In this document: positions 19,301 through 26,918 of the stretch, in pieces
Position numbering within the stretch: the first letter of the stretch is position 1
How the letters are laid out: the number at the start of each line of letters is the position of its first letter
Assembly (NCBI GenBank): GCA_015654835.1
Contig: JAATGG010000213.1
Location: forward strand, 1 to 55,870
Direction of reading: 5' to 3'
Length of the DNA stretch: 55,870 nucleotides
Source of the DNA: Terriglobales bacterium
Lineage (GTDB): Bacteria; Acidobacteriota; Terriglobia; Terriglobales; Acidobacteriaceae
Translations under genes and position numbers: made by a program
Notes under the pieces: generated by a model
The model's database searches: none
Seen by the model: the letters and a program-made list of their open reading frames with translations, nothing else
Told to the model about the DNA's origin: nothing

Positions 19301-19943
19301 CGCCGCCGCCCTGCTGCGAGACGGGCGCACCATTCAGAGTGAATTGGTTGTAGTTGCCCGACTGGCCGTTGATATAGATGTTGTTGGTTTCGTCCCAGGC
19401 ACGGGTGCCGGAGAATCCACCGGTATTCTGCTTTACGCCCGGGGTCAGGGTCAGCAACTGATAGACCTGGCGGCCGTTCAGCGGCAAACTCTGAATCTTC
19501 TCCGGGTCCATTATAGTGCCGCCCGAAGCATCCGCCGTGTTGAGTTCGGCCGAGTTGGCGGCCACGGAAACCGTGTCCGAAACCGCGCCGACCTTCAGAT
19601 GGAAGATCAGATTCACCTTGGCGGCTACGTCGATGTGAATACCATTTTGTGTTTCGGTGCCGAAGTTGGCTGCCTCGGCTCTGACCGAGTAGATGCCCAA
19701 TTCGACGAAGGAAAGGGTGAAGTCGCCATCACCGCGGGAGACGGCGGTGTAGGTCTGCTGTGGTCCTTTTGCGGTGATTTTAGCGCCGGGAATAGCTGCC
19801 CCCGTCCCGTCAGTGACCTGCCCGTAGATGGTACCTCGATATTCCTGTGCTTGGGCGCAGAGGGTAAACAAGGTGAGCATCCACACGCAAATGGCAACGT
19901 AGCGGCCCGCGCGTATACACACGAGTGGCTTATGAATATGCAT
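16359..19943 (-). CDS. TonB-dependent receptor, Oar-like, with carboxypeptidase regulatory-like domain
   Basis: This 1,194-residue outer-membrane protein has a signal peptide to about residue 32 (ending LCAQAQ). A CarboxypepD_reg-like beta domain lies at about 33-115 (GTIYGQVTDGTGAAIPGAKI). The plug follows (IQSLPLNGRQVYQLLTLTPG), then a very large 22-strand-type barrel ending in the aromatic terminus IQFSAKILF. Length and domain order are those of the Oar-like receptors expanded in Acidobacteriota. It should import or bind large substrates with TonB energy. Ligand is unknown; neighbouring mannosidases suggest glycan oligosaccharides. A GGGGG ribosome site precedes the ATG at 19943. It is divergent from the regulator at 20297. 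Confidence 0.93.
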   Translation of the reverse strand: MHIHKPLVCIRAGRYVAICVWMLTLFTLCAQAQEYRGTIYGQVTDGTGAAIPGAKITAKGPQQTYTAVSRGDGDFTLSFVELGIYSVRAEAANFGTETQNGIHIDVAAKVNLIFHLKVGAVSDTVSVAANSAELNTADASGGTIMDPEKIQSLPLNGRQVYQLLTLTPGVKQNTGGFSGTRAWDETNNIYINGQSGNYNQFTLNGAPVSQQGGGGAGTWNISPSVDAVEEFKVMTNTYDASYGREAGGTVNTVLKSGTDQFHGTLYDFWRNSVLDSNSYSARQQDSPKPPHNEHQFGGTVGGPVLKGRTFFFFSYEGYRQTEPGTTTTGTLTPDMLPQADGSVNLSGYLSGVGETNIYDPLTTHCAVQGQNPCQQYVRDQFPNNTIPANRVSAIGLAFAKLYPAPNRPGYTNNYVMVNPQKHTYNMPIARVDQVFTDKTRMYAMFAWWAGHEVSNGSGLPYPIAQGDINNYRSSLTQILDLTHTFTPSLMTDVRLSFNRAWNVSPDGAAAAGLAPSSFTAKSLGLNMPAIPTTTLDLPPEINIYNCCTANIIGNTVSPSLYETYSLDPSVVWTIKSHTFHLGADFQLFHDVPTGIGQPNGQFTFESGLTQRNPYQGNDDGDAIAELMLGYPDGGGGQAGHIQDYESVYESYNYYAAYVQDDWKIRHNVTLNLGLRWETESSPRERNNRLSAGFCLTCTNPITGQINYAQFPNLPNPMLGGFQFASGSFSAYQNYIGTFEPKVGISVAITPHLVMRGGYGLGTALGIELGAQSTWQQQTNYVYTLDNGLTPSGYFNTGNPYPNGYVVPPGNSQGLLSGVGSGASYDQRNRKIPRVQQYSFGFQGEAPASIIWDVEYVGSYTTRLRAPIQQDSITPAEWAAGHANPGSLEQNVPNPFYGVVGAATSLGSNSVIGQQYLDVPYPEFDGVYDFADPQGYTIYNSLIAKAEKRLSGNGALIKGLSFLTSFTWSKTETATSRLNNSYGGLVDPAPYKGIDSNDRPWDFAFSGLYGLPFGKGGLIASNAHGVLGQFINDWQMEWIFQNDGGTPFNIVQSPNQVTYNYTCGTYNINPQHRSAKSWVNNSSPQCFQSFAPYTTVTQQPITEKVRNPWAQQTTLGFEKAFHLYENAKLQFKAEAFNLTNTSIFNLNTGNLNQAPTRVQSVLNPNLPGAWNGYGTLSAGTYNQPRQIQFSAKILF

Positions 19944-20296
19944 TTAGCCCCCTAAAGAAATTGCTGATTTCTCTCCTGTAACACCACGGAAATCAGCGGT
20001 TGAGTGAGCAAACTATAGGGAGGCGGTCGTCCAGAAGTAGTGAGATGCTCTGAATTTTTTATGAAATTGGAGATGAAACTTCCATTTCAGGTCTGCACAA
20101 GGCCACGGGGCGAGAGTCGAGAGCCAACTCTATCTAAATATGAGGGCCGCAATAATTATGAGTGCGAAACTGGTACGTACTGTTTCGTAGCAGAAAATTT
20201 TGGGTTAAGATTCAATCAGCTTGACAAGGCCTGTGTTGCTGCGTGCCAGTAACCCATTGCCGCGTGCTCCCAGTTTGCCATTTATGAGGTTTCTCC
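19944..20296. promoter_or_regulatory. Divergent intergenic region between TonB receptor and winged-helix/TPR regulator
   Basis: These 353 bp hold no credible gene. They must contain the promoters for both divergent genes and are the natural place for binding of the adjacent OmpR-type DNA-binding domain. I see AT-rich stretches (for example around 20045-20060 and 20130-20160) but no motif that I can assign. Confidence 0.4.
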
Positions 20297-22753
20297 TTGG
20301 GCACCACGGTCCGTCCCGGGAGTCGACCGTATCTTCCCAATCGGTATGGTAACGATTCCAATGACGAAATCGATCTCGACTTTGCTCACGGTTGTGTACG
20401 CCGGCAGGGCACGGAATGCTTCTTGCGCCATCAAACATTTCAAGTTCTGCTTTGCCTGATCGAGCGCCCTGGCGAGATAGTTTCGAAAGAGATCCTCACG
20501 GAGACCATCTGGCCTGACACGGCCGTCACCGAGAATGCTCTTACCCAGTGCATCGCCGAGATTCGCAAGGCACTTGGTGATGACTCGCGCAATCCACGGT
20601 ACATCCGCACCATCTCGAGGGCGGGTTACTGCTTCATCGCCCCGGCAATCGAGACCGGCCCAGCGGAGTCCGCTCTGGAGCGAGCACAACAGCCGGTGCC
20701 TTACGCCGAAACTGCCGTGTCACAAGAGGTTGCCACCTCTCTGGCAGATCCTACTACCATCGCCGCACTTCGGTCTGCAGAAATCTTCGAGCCGCCTTCG
20801 ATCCCGACCCAGCACCAGCGCCTACAGGCCATGCCCTCCTTCGTCCGGCGGGCATGGTCGCTACCCGTGATCTGCTGCTTGCTGCTAATTGCTTTCTGGG
20901 GCATCAAGCGACATGAGCGTGCGATTGCGGCTGAGGCCACTACTGGCCCGCTCAACAAGCAGAACCTGGCGATTATGTATTTCGAGAACGACTCCGGTAG
21001 CACGGATTTAGACTGGCTCTGCCAGGGCCTGACCGACATGATGATTACCGACATGTCCCGCTCCGGCCTGCTCCATGTGCTAAGCCGCCAGCAGCTCTCT
21101 ACTTTATTGCCTGTGGCTGTCAGTAAGCATGGTGAGCCAGTGTCGTTCGATCAGGCGCTCCACATCGCGCATATTGCGCATGCGGCCAGCCTGCTGATGG
21201 GCAACGTCTCCGCCATCAACGACAACATCCGCATCGACGTTCAACTGCACGATGCGGCGACCGGCCAGATTACCTTCGCAGACCATATCGTTTTCCCGCG
21301 TAACGCCAACCTGCTCAGCCAGATCGACATCCTCGCTAGTCGTCTTGCCAATACCCTTGAAGGGAGCGCCACTGTACGTCCCAGTCTCTCCGCGATTACT
21401 ACGGACAACATCGAGGCCTACCGGTACTACTCGCTAGGAGTCGAAAAGGCACAGCAACTCGAGAACTCCGAAGCGATCGAACTCCTCAAGCAGGCGACCC
21501 AATTTGACCCGCAGTTTGCCATGGCCTGGGCACGCATCGGTTACACCTACGCGCTCTCCGACTTTGTCCCGGAAAAGGGACGCTTCTATCTGGAAAAGGC
21601 TCTCCATCTCTCCAAGCGGCTGACCAACAAGGATCTTCTCTACGTCCACGCTTGGTATGCCATCTCGCGTTCCGATTTTCCTCAGGCGATCGCCACCTTT
21701 CGCGAGATCATCCGCCTCTATCCGCAAGAGAGCGAGGCATACTGGCGTCTCGCAAAGCTGCTGCGCGGCTCTGAGCATTGCGAAGAGGCCCTCAACGTCA
21801 TCCATCAAGGCCTCGAACTTGCTCCTAATGATCCGGCACTCTACAACATCGAAGGCCTCGTCTTGCTCGGCCTCCGCCGCTATCCCGAAGCGATCGACGC
21901 TTACAGGCAATACGTCAATGCTGCTCCCGGCTCGCCCAACGGCCATGACAGCCTGGGCATGGCCTGGCAGCAATCGGGCAACTATGATGCCGCGACCGCC
22001 GAGTACAATCAGGCGCTTTCCCTCGATCCCACGTTCGAGCCGTCGATCATTCATCTCGGCGACGTCTATTACCAGACCGGGCAATATCGAAATGCCGTCT
22101 ACCAATATCAGCGCTACGTAGCAGTGGCGCAGACAGCCAACGCGCGCGCCCTTGGTTACAGTGACTTGGCTACTGTTTATCTCGCCATGAACGATCTTCC
22201 GAAAGCCGAGCATGCAGCAGCCTATGAGCTCCGCGACAATCCTCACGCTGTCTGGAGTTCGCTTGAGCTTGCCTTGCGCACCGGCAACACCAAGGCAGCA
22301 CCCCTCTATGAGCAGCAACTCTTTGCGTACATTCCCACGCAGGAACGCGGCATGCAAGGCGACCAGCGGACGCGCTATTACTATCGAGGCTCGCTTGCTC
22401 TCGCGCATAACCATTCAGACGAGGCTCTTGCCGCCTTTCGCATCGCGCTCACGCATTTGCCACCTACGTCGGGTATCGATCTTTACGAAGACTGTCTCGC
22501 CAATGCCGAACTTCGCCTGGGTCGTTATCACGAGTCCATCGCGGAGTATAACCGCATTCTCGATCTCGATCCCAACTACCCTCTCGTGCACTATCACTTA
22601 GCCGAAGCGTACAGGCGTTTAGGCGACGAGCGACATGAGCAATCTGAATACCGGGCCTTTCTTCAGAGTTGGCAGGCTGCAGACAATCTTCCGGCCGTTC
22701 AGGAGACGCGCTTGCAGCTGAGCTCGGTCGGCAGTCATACCGCCAGCCGCTGA
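20297..22753 (+). CDS. CadC-like membrane-anchored winged-helix regulator with TPR repeats
   Basis: This 818-residue one-component regulator begins with an OmpR/PhoB winged helix (about residues 25-115: LIERPGEIVSKEILTETIWP, IRKALGDDSRNPRYIRTISR). A transmembrane helix follows (about 190-207, LPVICCLLLIAFWGI). A periplasmic domain of the TolB-N/adenylate-cyclase-associated type comes next (LAIMYFENDSGSTDLDWLCQ), then about eight TPR units (AWARIGYTYAL, SEAYWRLAKLLRGSEHCEEA, HYHLAEAYRRLGDE). The start appears to be TTG at 20297 with GAGG upstream, since no in-frame ATG precedes the DNA-binding domain. It is divergent from the TonB receptor and is the likely regulator of it and of the mannosidases (inference). 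Confidence 0.88.
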   Translation: MGTTVRPGSRPYLPNRYGNDSNDEIDLDFAHGCVRRQGTECFLRHQTFQVLLCLIERPGEIVSKEILTETIWPDTAVTENALTQCIAEIRKALGDDSRNPRYIRTISRAGYCFIAPAIETGPAESALERAQQPVPYAETAVSQEVATSLADPTTIAALRSAEIFEPPSIPTQHQRLQAMPSFVRRAWSLPVICCLLLIAFWGIKRHERAIAAEATTGPLNKQNLAIMYFENDSGSTDLDWLCQGLTDMMITDMSRSGLLHVLSRQQLSTLLPVAVSKHGEPVSFDQALHIAHIAHAASLLMGNVSAINDNIRIDVQLHDAATGQITFADHIVFPRNANLLSQIDILASRLANTLEGSATVRPSLSAITTDNIEAYRYYSLGVEKAQQLENSEAIELLKQATQFDPQFAMAWARIGYTYALSDFVPEKGRFYLEKALHLSKRLTNKDLLYVHAWYAISRSDFPQAIATFREIIRLYPQESEAYWRLAKLLRGSEHCEEALNVIHQGLELAPNDPALYNIEGLVLLGLRRYPEAIDAYRQYVNAAPGSPNGHDSLGMAWQQSGNYDAATAEYNQALSLDPTFEPSIIHLGDVYYQTGQYRNAVYQYQRYVAVAQTANARALGYSDLATVYLAMNDLPKAEHAAAYELRDNPHAVWSSLELALRTGNTKAAPLYEQQLFAYIPTQERGMQGDQRTRYYYRGSLALAHNHSDEALAAFRIALTHLPPTSGIDLYEDCLANAELRLGRYHESIAEYNRILDLDPNYPLVHYHLAEAYRRLGDERHEQSEYRAFLQSWQAADNLPAVQETRLQLSSVGSHTASR

Positions 22754-22960
22754 TTCAATGCCCACGCCCCAGCACCTGTTCGACTGGGATCGGTGGGGTT
22801 ACGGTTCGTTCTGCCTCCTACATGTACGAGCGCCAGTACAAAACTAGGCCATAGTCCGCCGCGCGAGCGGAGCATTGTGGCGGAGTAACAGTAGCCCACC
22901 GCCGGAACTTGGTTCGATGAGCATTTGCCTTTCAGACATTATTCATGGAACACCGGAGGG

Positions 22961-23047
22961 ATGTTCGAGGTGGAGATTTACGGACGTGTACGGCGAGCGG
23001 TACGGGTTGAGGGCAAGAGTCAACCCAACATCAACCCACTAAATTAG
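22961..23047 (+). mobile_element. IS21-family istA 5' remnant
   Basis: An ATG at 22961 behind CCGGAGGG encodes MFEVEIYGRVRRAVRVEGKS, the characteristic start of IS21-type IstA transposases, then runs into unrelated sequence and a TAG after 28 codons. The rest of istA and istB are absent. The 22754-22960 stretch before it holds nothing else that I can name and may include the IS left end. Confidence 0.6.
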
Positions 23048-23150
23048 GTTGGGTCGATAACGAGGCTGCCGTCATCCAGCGACCTTTTGGGTTCTCGACC
23101 CAGTTTCAACCCACCGAAAGAAATCCCAGTATGTGCTTTCAATAATTTAG

Positions 23151-23210
23151 CGCTCTTCGAAGCTCCCGGCTATACCATCTAACTCGTTGATAATACGATC
23201 GTTACGTCAA
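23151..23210 (+). repeat. Island-end (att arm) repeat, copy 3
   Basis: This is the best-preserved copy of the arm also seen at 10348 and 1127. It runs directly into the tRNA-fMet fragment at 23211. Because the arm lies outside the tRNA core on the side away from the integrase, I read it as the right end of the preceding element (10.4-23.2 kb). Confidence 0.75.
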
Positions 23211-23254
23211 TCATAACCCAAAGGTCGCTGGTTCAAATCCAGCCCCCGCAACCA
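23211..23254 (+). tRNA. 3' fragment of initiator tRNA-fMet: integration core (att site)
   Basis: The 44 bases start at TCATAACCC (anticodon CAT plus the 3' stem). They continue with the variable loop AAGGTC, a canonical T arm (GCTGG, loop TTCAAAT, CCAGC), the acceptor strand CCCCGCA, discriminator A and encoded CCA. A at position 72 is the hallmark of initiator tRNA (C1-A72 mismatch). The 5' half of the tRNA is missing: the arm repeat replaces it exactly at the anticodon loop. An integrase gene follows at 110 bp, oriented away. This is the classical layout of an island integrated at a tRNA 3' end, here tRNA-fMet. Confidence 0.88.
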
Positions 23255-23364
23255 GGACTTCTATTTTAGTTTCATATATTTAGAAAGCCATCGGACGATT
23301 TGTACTCCTTTTGTACCGCCGTTTCACGGTACAATCTCAGCAATTCGAGATCAGGAGTGTCCCC

Positions 23365-24495
23365 TTGGCCCTCTTCGTCTATACCCGCCACACCGCAGAC
23401 TGCTCCAAACGCGACGACCGCTTCTGGAAACGCTGCCGCTGTCCCAAGTGGATTCGCGGCGTCGTGGACGGCAAGACCATCCGCCAAACCGCTCATACAC
23501 GCAGCTGGGAGAAGGCTGAACAGCTTCGCAAATCCATGGATGACGGCGGTGTGCCCCTTCCCGTTGCTCCTCTGACTATCGTCCAGGCGCTTGCGGACTT
23601 TCTTACCGATGCCGAGATGCGCAATCTTGCCCCCGGAACCCTTTCCAAGCTCAAGACGCTTCGCGGGCAGTTGGAGGCCTGGGCGAAAGAGCGGGGCCTG
23701 CGCTATCTGAAGGAGCTGACCGTGGCCGAACTGGGCGTCTTTCGCTCGTCCTGGCAGGATGCTGGGCTCTCCCGCAAGATCAAGCAGCAGCGGCTGAGCA
23801 GCTTCTTCCTCTTCGCCATCCGCAACGGGTGGCTGACCGAGAACCCGGTCAAAAAGCTGAGCCGCATTCTTGTTCGCGATACGCCTACCGATTACTTCCC
23901 GGAAGCGGAGTTTCAGGCGATTCTCGCGGCCCTGGACAAGTACAAGCCGAAGGCATGGATCGACTCGAAGCATCAGGCGGAACGGCTGCGAGTTTTGACC
24001 CTCTTGATGCGCTGGAGCGGCCTGCGCATCGGCGATGCCGTCACACTCGAACGCACGCGTTTGGTGGGCGATAGCGTTCTGCTCTACCAGCAGAAGACAG
24101 GGACAGCGGTCTATGTCCCGCTTCCGCCCGAGGTCGCCGAAGCACTGCGCAATGTTCCTGCGAGTTACAATTCCAGCCCGCGCTACTTCTTCTGGAGCGG
24201 CCAGGGCAGCGTGAAGTCGCTGGTCAGCAATTGGCAGAAGCGCTACCAGGCGCTCTTTGCCTTGGCCAAGCTCAAGAAGGCGGATGGCAGCCTGAAGCGC
24301 TGCTATCCGCACATGTTCCGCGACACCTTCGCGGTCGAGATGCTGCTTGCCGGCGTTCCTCTCGAACAGGTGTCAATCCTGCTGGGGCACAAGAGCGTGA
24401 AGATCACGGAGAAGCATTATCTGCCCTGGGTCAAAGCACGCCAGGAACAGTTGGAACTGAGTGTCCGGAAAGCCTGGAACAAACCGGCCGCTTAG
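23365..24495 (+). CDS. int: Tyrosine recombinase (phage-type integrase) of a tRNA-fMet island
   Basis: I place the start at the TTG at 23365, seven bases after AGGAG; more upstream codons lack a ribosome site. The 376-residue protein has an N-terminal basic arm-binding part with Cys residues, a SAM-like core-binding domain (about 75-165), then the catalytic domain. The catalytic pattern is visible: R in MRWSGLRIGDAV, H..R in PHMFRDTFAVEML, H in LLGHKSVKITEKHY, with the tyrosine in KHYLPW. It catalyses site-specific integration and excision and sits next to its attachment core. A near-identical C-terminal fragment occurs at 28571. It looks intact and may be active. Confidence 0.93.
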   Translation: MALFVYTRHTADCSKRDDRFWKRCRCPKWIRGVVDGKTIRQTAHTRSWEKAEQLRKSMDDGGVPLPVAPLTIVQALADFLTDAEMRNLAPGTLSKLKTLRGQLEAWAKERGLRYLKELTVAELGVFRSSWQDAGLSRKIKQQRLSSFFLFAIRNGWLTENPVKKLSRILVRDTPTDYFPEAEFQAILAALDKYKPKAWIDSKHQAERLRVLTLLMRWSGLRIGDAVTLERTRLVGDSVLLYQQKTGTAVYVPLPPEVAEALRNVPASYNSSPRYFFWSGQGSVKSLVSNWQKRYQALFALAKLKKADGSLKRCYPHMFRDTFAVEMLLAGVPLEQVSILLGHKSVKITEKHYLPWVKARQEQLELSVRKAWNKPAA

Positions 24496-24547
24496 GTAAG
24501 TAGGATGGCTCCGATTAGGAATGCAAAACGCAGGGACCATAAACACC

Positions 24548-24590
24548 GAGAAGCCCGTCGTCATGCCTAGGCTGGAATTACGGGCTTCTC
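24548..24590 (+). terminator. Hairpin after the integrase gene
   Basis: Perfect 11-bp stem GAGAAGCCCGT (24548-24558) and ACGGGCTTCTC (24580-24590) with a 21-nt loop, 52 bp after the integrase stop. It is also a plausible end for the convergent minus-strand gene at 24704. No strong T tract is present. Confidence 0.55.
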
Positions 24591-24703
24591 GATTGAAACC
24601 GCACTGAGAGTCTCGCGTACACGCTAAGTCATGACCGCAATCAGGCAAGCAAGGGAGCCGATGACCGACATCCCGCCCGGAAGAAACATGGCATAACGAT
24701 GAA

Positions 24704-25108
24704 TCAAGCGATCTGCTTGCCAGGCTCCGCCCCAGCTGATTGGTCGAACACCGCGTCGACAGTGATCTTGACAACAGCGTGGGGCGTGGGGAGGCCCTTC
24801 TGAATTTCCGCCACCTGCTTGCAAGCGGTCTCGAAAAGCGGGCCGGAATCGAGCAGTTCGGCAGTTCCCTTCAGCTGGTACCCTTTTCCCGTGGATGGAT
24901 CTGCGATCGTCACCGCTATTTGTTTATTCTCAAGCAGGTTTTGCCTGGTTTTTCCCGCAAACAAATCAGCAAAGCAGACATGCTGCGAGTCCAGAAGTTT
25001 GAGAGTGCCTTTCGGCGTCGTATTGGGATTTCCGGTGCTGGACGCGGTCGCAACCCACGCCAACTTGCCGGGAAGAAAATCTTGCACTTCTTTTGGAATT
25101 TCCATCAT
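24704..25108 (-). CDS. Pyridoxamine 5'-phosphate oxidase-like (PNPOx) flavin-binding protein
   Basis: This 134-residue protein has the split-barrel fold of the small PNPOx/FMN-binding family. The pattern is KLAWVATASSTGNPNTTPKG, then a strand with CFADLFAGKTRQNLLENKQI and AVTIADPSTGKGYQLKGTAE. Such proteins bind FMN, F420 or heme and often reduce or detoxify small molecules. The exact substrate cannot be called. Length is normal. It heads or ends a minus-strand stress gene group with the membrane, PAS, ferritin-like and peroxidase genes. Confidence 0.82.
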   Translation of the reverse strand: MMEIPKEVQDFLPGKLAWVATASSTGNPNTTPKGTLKLLDSQHVCFADLFAGKTRQNLLENKQIAVTIADPSTGKGYQLKGTAELLDSGPLFETACKQVAEIQKGLPTPHAVVKITVDAVFDQSAGAEPGKQIA

Positions 25109-25215
25109 TCAACCTTTCAATTGCGAAGCCTGGACAAGGCGCAATCCGGTGCCTCCGGGACGGCTCCGCTGTTCCCTGATGCCAAAGCGCGGATGCGAAT
25201 GGCAACTTCAACTGA

Positions 25216-25554
25216 TTATTTCGGGCTAAAAGCAAAGTAGGCCAGGATCACGAAGCAGCCCACGGCGAGACCGCCGTGGGCGATCACCAATCCTTTGGGC
25301 TGTGCGCCCTTGGAACGCTTGTAGCCCAGCACCAGGCCAAGCGGAATGATAATCAGGGCCAGAGCGATATTAATCAAGAGCCGATGATCGCCGAAAAATG
25401 CCGCGATGATTACCAAGGCCGAACCTACAAGCGCCAGGCCGACGTGCGCCAACCGCGAGAGCTTAGAAGAAATCCTCCCTTTAAATACATCGGCAGCCAT
25501 GGAGAGACCCAGCAAAGCTGCAATCGTAAATACGACTACGGAAGAAATGAGCAT
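25216..25554 (-). CDS. Small four-helix membrane protein, unknown function
   Basis: I start at the Met at 25554 because it opens directly with a hydrophobic helix (MLISSVVVFTIAALLGLSMA). About 112 residues follow with three more helices (LAHVGLALVGSALVIIAAFF, LLINIALALIIIPLGLVLG, GLVIAHGGLAVGCFVILAYF) and short basic loops. I do not recognise the family. It lies in the stress gene cluster on the same strand as its neighbours. Confidence 0.65.
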   Translation of the reverse strand: MLISSVVVFTIAALLGLSMAADVFKGRISSKLSRLAHVGLALVGSALVIIAAFFGDHRLLINIALALIIIPLGLVLGYKRSKGAQPKGLVIAHGGLAVGCFVILAYFAFSPK

Positions 25555-25686
25555 TGAGAATTCTCCAAAAAGTGAAACGGTCAAAGCAGAGTTCTAACAG
25601 TCGAGTTCTTCTCCTCTGCCAATGCAACTCCCCCATTGGTTGAAAGGAGGCCATCAGCTTTTGCTTCCGGCCTCGGAGAACTGGCG

Positions 25687-26070
25687 TCACAACTGCACGA
25701 GTTCCGGAGTAGACGATGGCTGGCTCACCTGCAAGCCCATAGCCTCGGCACAACCTACGCCGAAATGAACGTACACGTCCTTCTCCTCTTCGAGCGGCAT
25801 CCAGTAGCCGATGATCCGCTTACCGTTCTGCGTGCTCTCGGTGCACACCGTCCGATGCTCTCGAAGCGCGAGGTTCGCTTTGCACTGCTTGCAGGTAGTC
25901 GTGAGCGCCTCGGGATTGAGCGAAAAACATTTGACGCCGGTTGGAGTGCCAACACTACGGCAAAGATCGTTCACCGCCAAGATCGTGCGGTCCTTTTGAA
26001 CCAGCATGACCGGTTCCGGAAACGGACCCCACATTGTTTGAAATGCATCGAGAATCGTTTGATCCAACAT
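25687..26070 (-). CDS. Small PAS-domain protein with conserved cysteines
   Basis: The ATG at 26070 has ATAGGAG upstream. The 127-residue product is a single PAS-like fold (WGPFPEPVMLVQKDRTILAV, NDLCRSVG, IIGYWMPLEEEKDVYVHFGV). It contains a Cys-rich middle, with CxxC in TTCKQCKANL and further Cys in CFSLNP and TVCTES. There is no output domain. A stand-alone PAS with such cysteines may bind heme, iron or a cluster as a redox sensor; this is inference. It sits between the membrane protein and the ferritin-like gene, all on the minus strand. Confidence 0.7.
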   Translation of the reverse strand: MLDQTILDAFQTMWGPFPEPVMLVQKDRTILAVNDLCRSVGTPTGVKCFSLNPEALTTTCKQCKANLALREHRTVCTESTQNGKRIIGYWMPLEEEKDVYVHFGVGCAEAMGLQVSQPSSTPELVQL

Positions 26071-26256
26071 AACTGAAGCTCCTATAAGGTTGGTTAGCCT
26101 GAATTTGAGACGTAGCATCAGGCAGTTTATTGCGAGAACTTTACCCGCAAGACTGTGGGCACAGACTCCATTCGAGCCCGGCTGACATCTGATGTCTATC
26201 TACTATTTCCATTTCCAGATATCAGCAGCGACCATGACGGAGCGCCGACGCCTTCA

Positions 26257-26754
26257 TCAAGCACAGGCGGCGAGAAGCTCCGATACCTCTTTCAGCCGAT
26301 GGCCGTGACTGGCTTCTTCGCGACCGTTTTGGCGAAAGAGCTGGCTTGCCTCGGCATTTCCGCAGCTCTCCGCCCATCGCTCGTAGTTGGCCTCCCCTGC
26401 GAACTCTGTCTCTGCCAGACTGTTCATCAGCTCCAGAGTGAGCTCGGGTTTCACCCAACCTACGAGATAAGGGTTCTCTTCGGGAGCCGGAACAGAATAG
26501 TCGGTACCGATCAGCTTTCCTATGGCTCTGCTGACACGCCATGCATGGGCCAACTCGTCGCGGCCGCTATCGTTCAGCAGCGCTCGAATCTTTGGGTCGG
26601 CGGCCCCTGCCGCAAGCTCGTCGTACATGACTTTACCTGCAGCTTCGAGTATCACCATCAGCTTAAGATCATCGATCGTCGGCCGAGTGACCGATCCTAT
26701 GTAGGCAAAAGCTTCGTAGAGGTCCTTTGGTGCGTTCGCTGGAAACGTATGCAT
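26257..26754 (-). CDS. Ferritin-like/rubrerythrin-type di-iron protein
   Basis: The start is at 26754, where AAAGGAGAG precedes MHTFPANAPKDLYEAFAYIG. The upstream in-frame codons look non-coding. The 165-residue four-helix bundle shows a ferritin-like set of carboxylate and His ligands: LMVILEAAGKVMYDE, RDELAHAWR, LAETEFAGEANYERW, EEASHGHRLKEV. It probably detoxifies peroxide or stores iron in the cytoplasm. It is grouped with the PAS protein and glutathione peroxidase. Confidence 0.8.
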   Translation of the reverse strand: MHTFPANAPKDLYEAFAYIGSVTRPTIDDLKLMVILEAAGKVMYDELAAGAADPKIRALLNDSGRDELAHAWRVSRAIGKLIGTDYSVPAPEENPYLVGWVKPELTLELMNSLAETEFAGEANYERWAESCGNAEASQLFRQNGREEASHGHRLKEVSELLAACA

Positions 26755-26918
26755 GTGGTTCTCTCCTTTTACATCTCGTAAATTGGGCTCGGAATCGATT
26801 CTGGTTAACGATCCATAGCGTGCTCTGAATGAGTCGCTGTCCTTATCTCTTGATCGCCGCACTTCAGCAACCGGCGCTTTGCTGCGGTATCAAGGTCATC
26901 TCGCATTGTCCTGACCTA

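Noticed and set aside
21434-22414. Minus-strand frame opposite the TPR region (326 codons)
   Set aside because: Shadow of a repetitive GC-rich gene, with no recognisable domain.
22990-23060. Repeated AACCCA/TGGGTT segments after the IS21 remnant as a recombination site
   Set aside because: Only short 7-bp repeats with irregular spacing. Too little to support a defined site.
23272-24312. Long minus-strand frame opposite the integrase (346 codons)
   Set aside because: Antisense shadow of the integrase; composition follows from its codons.
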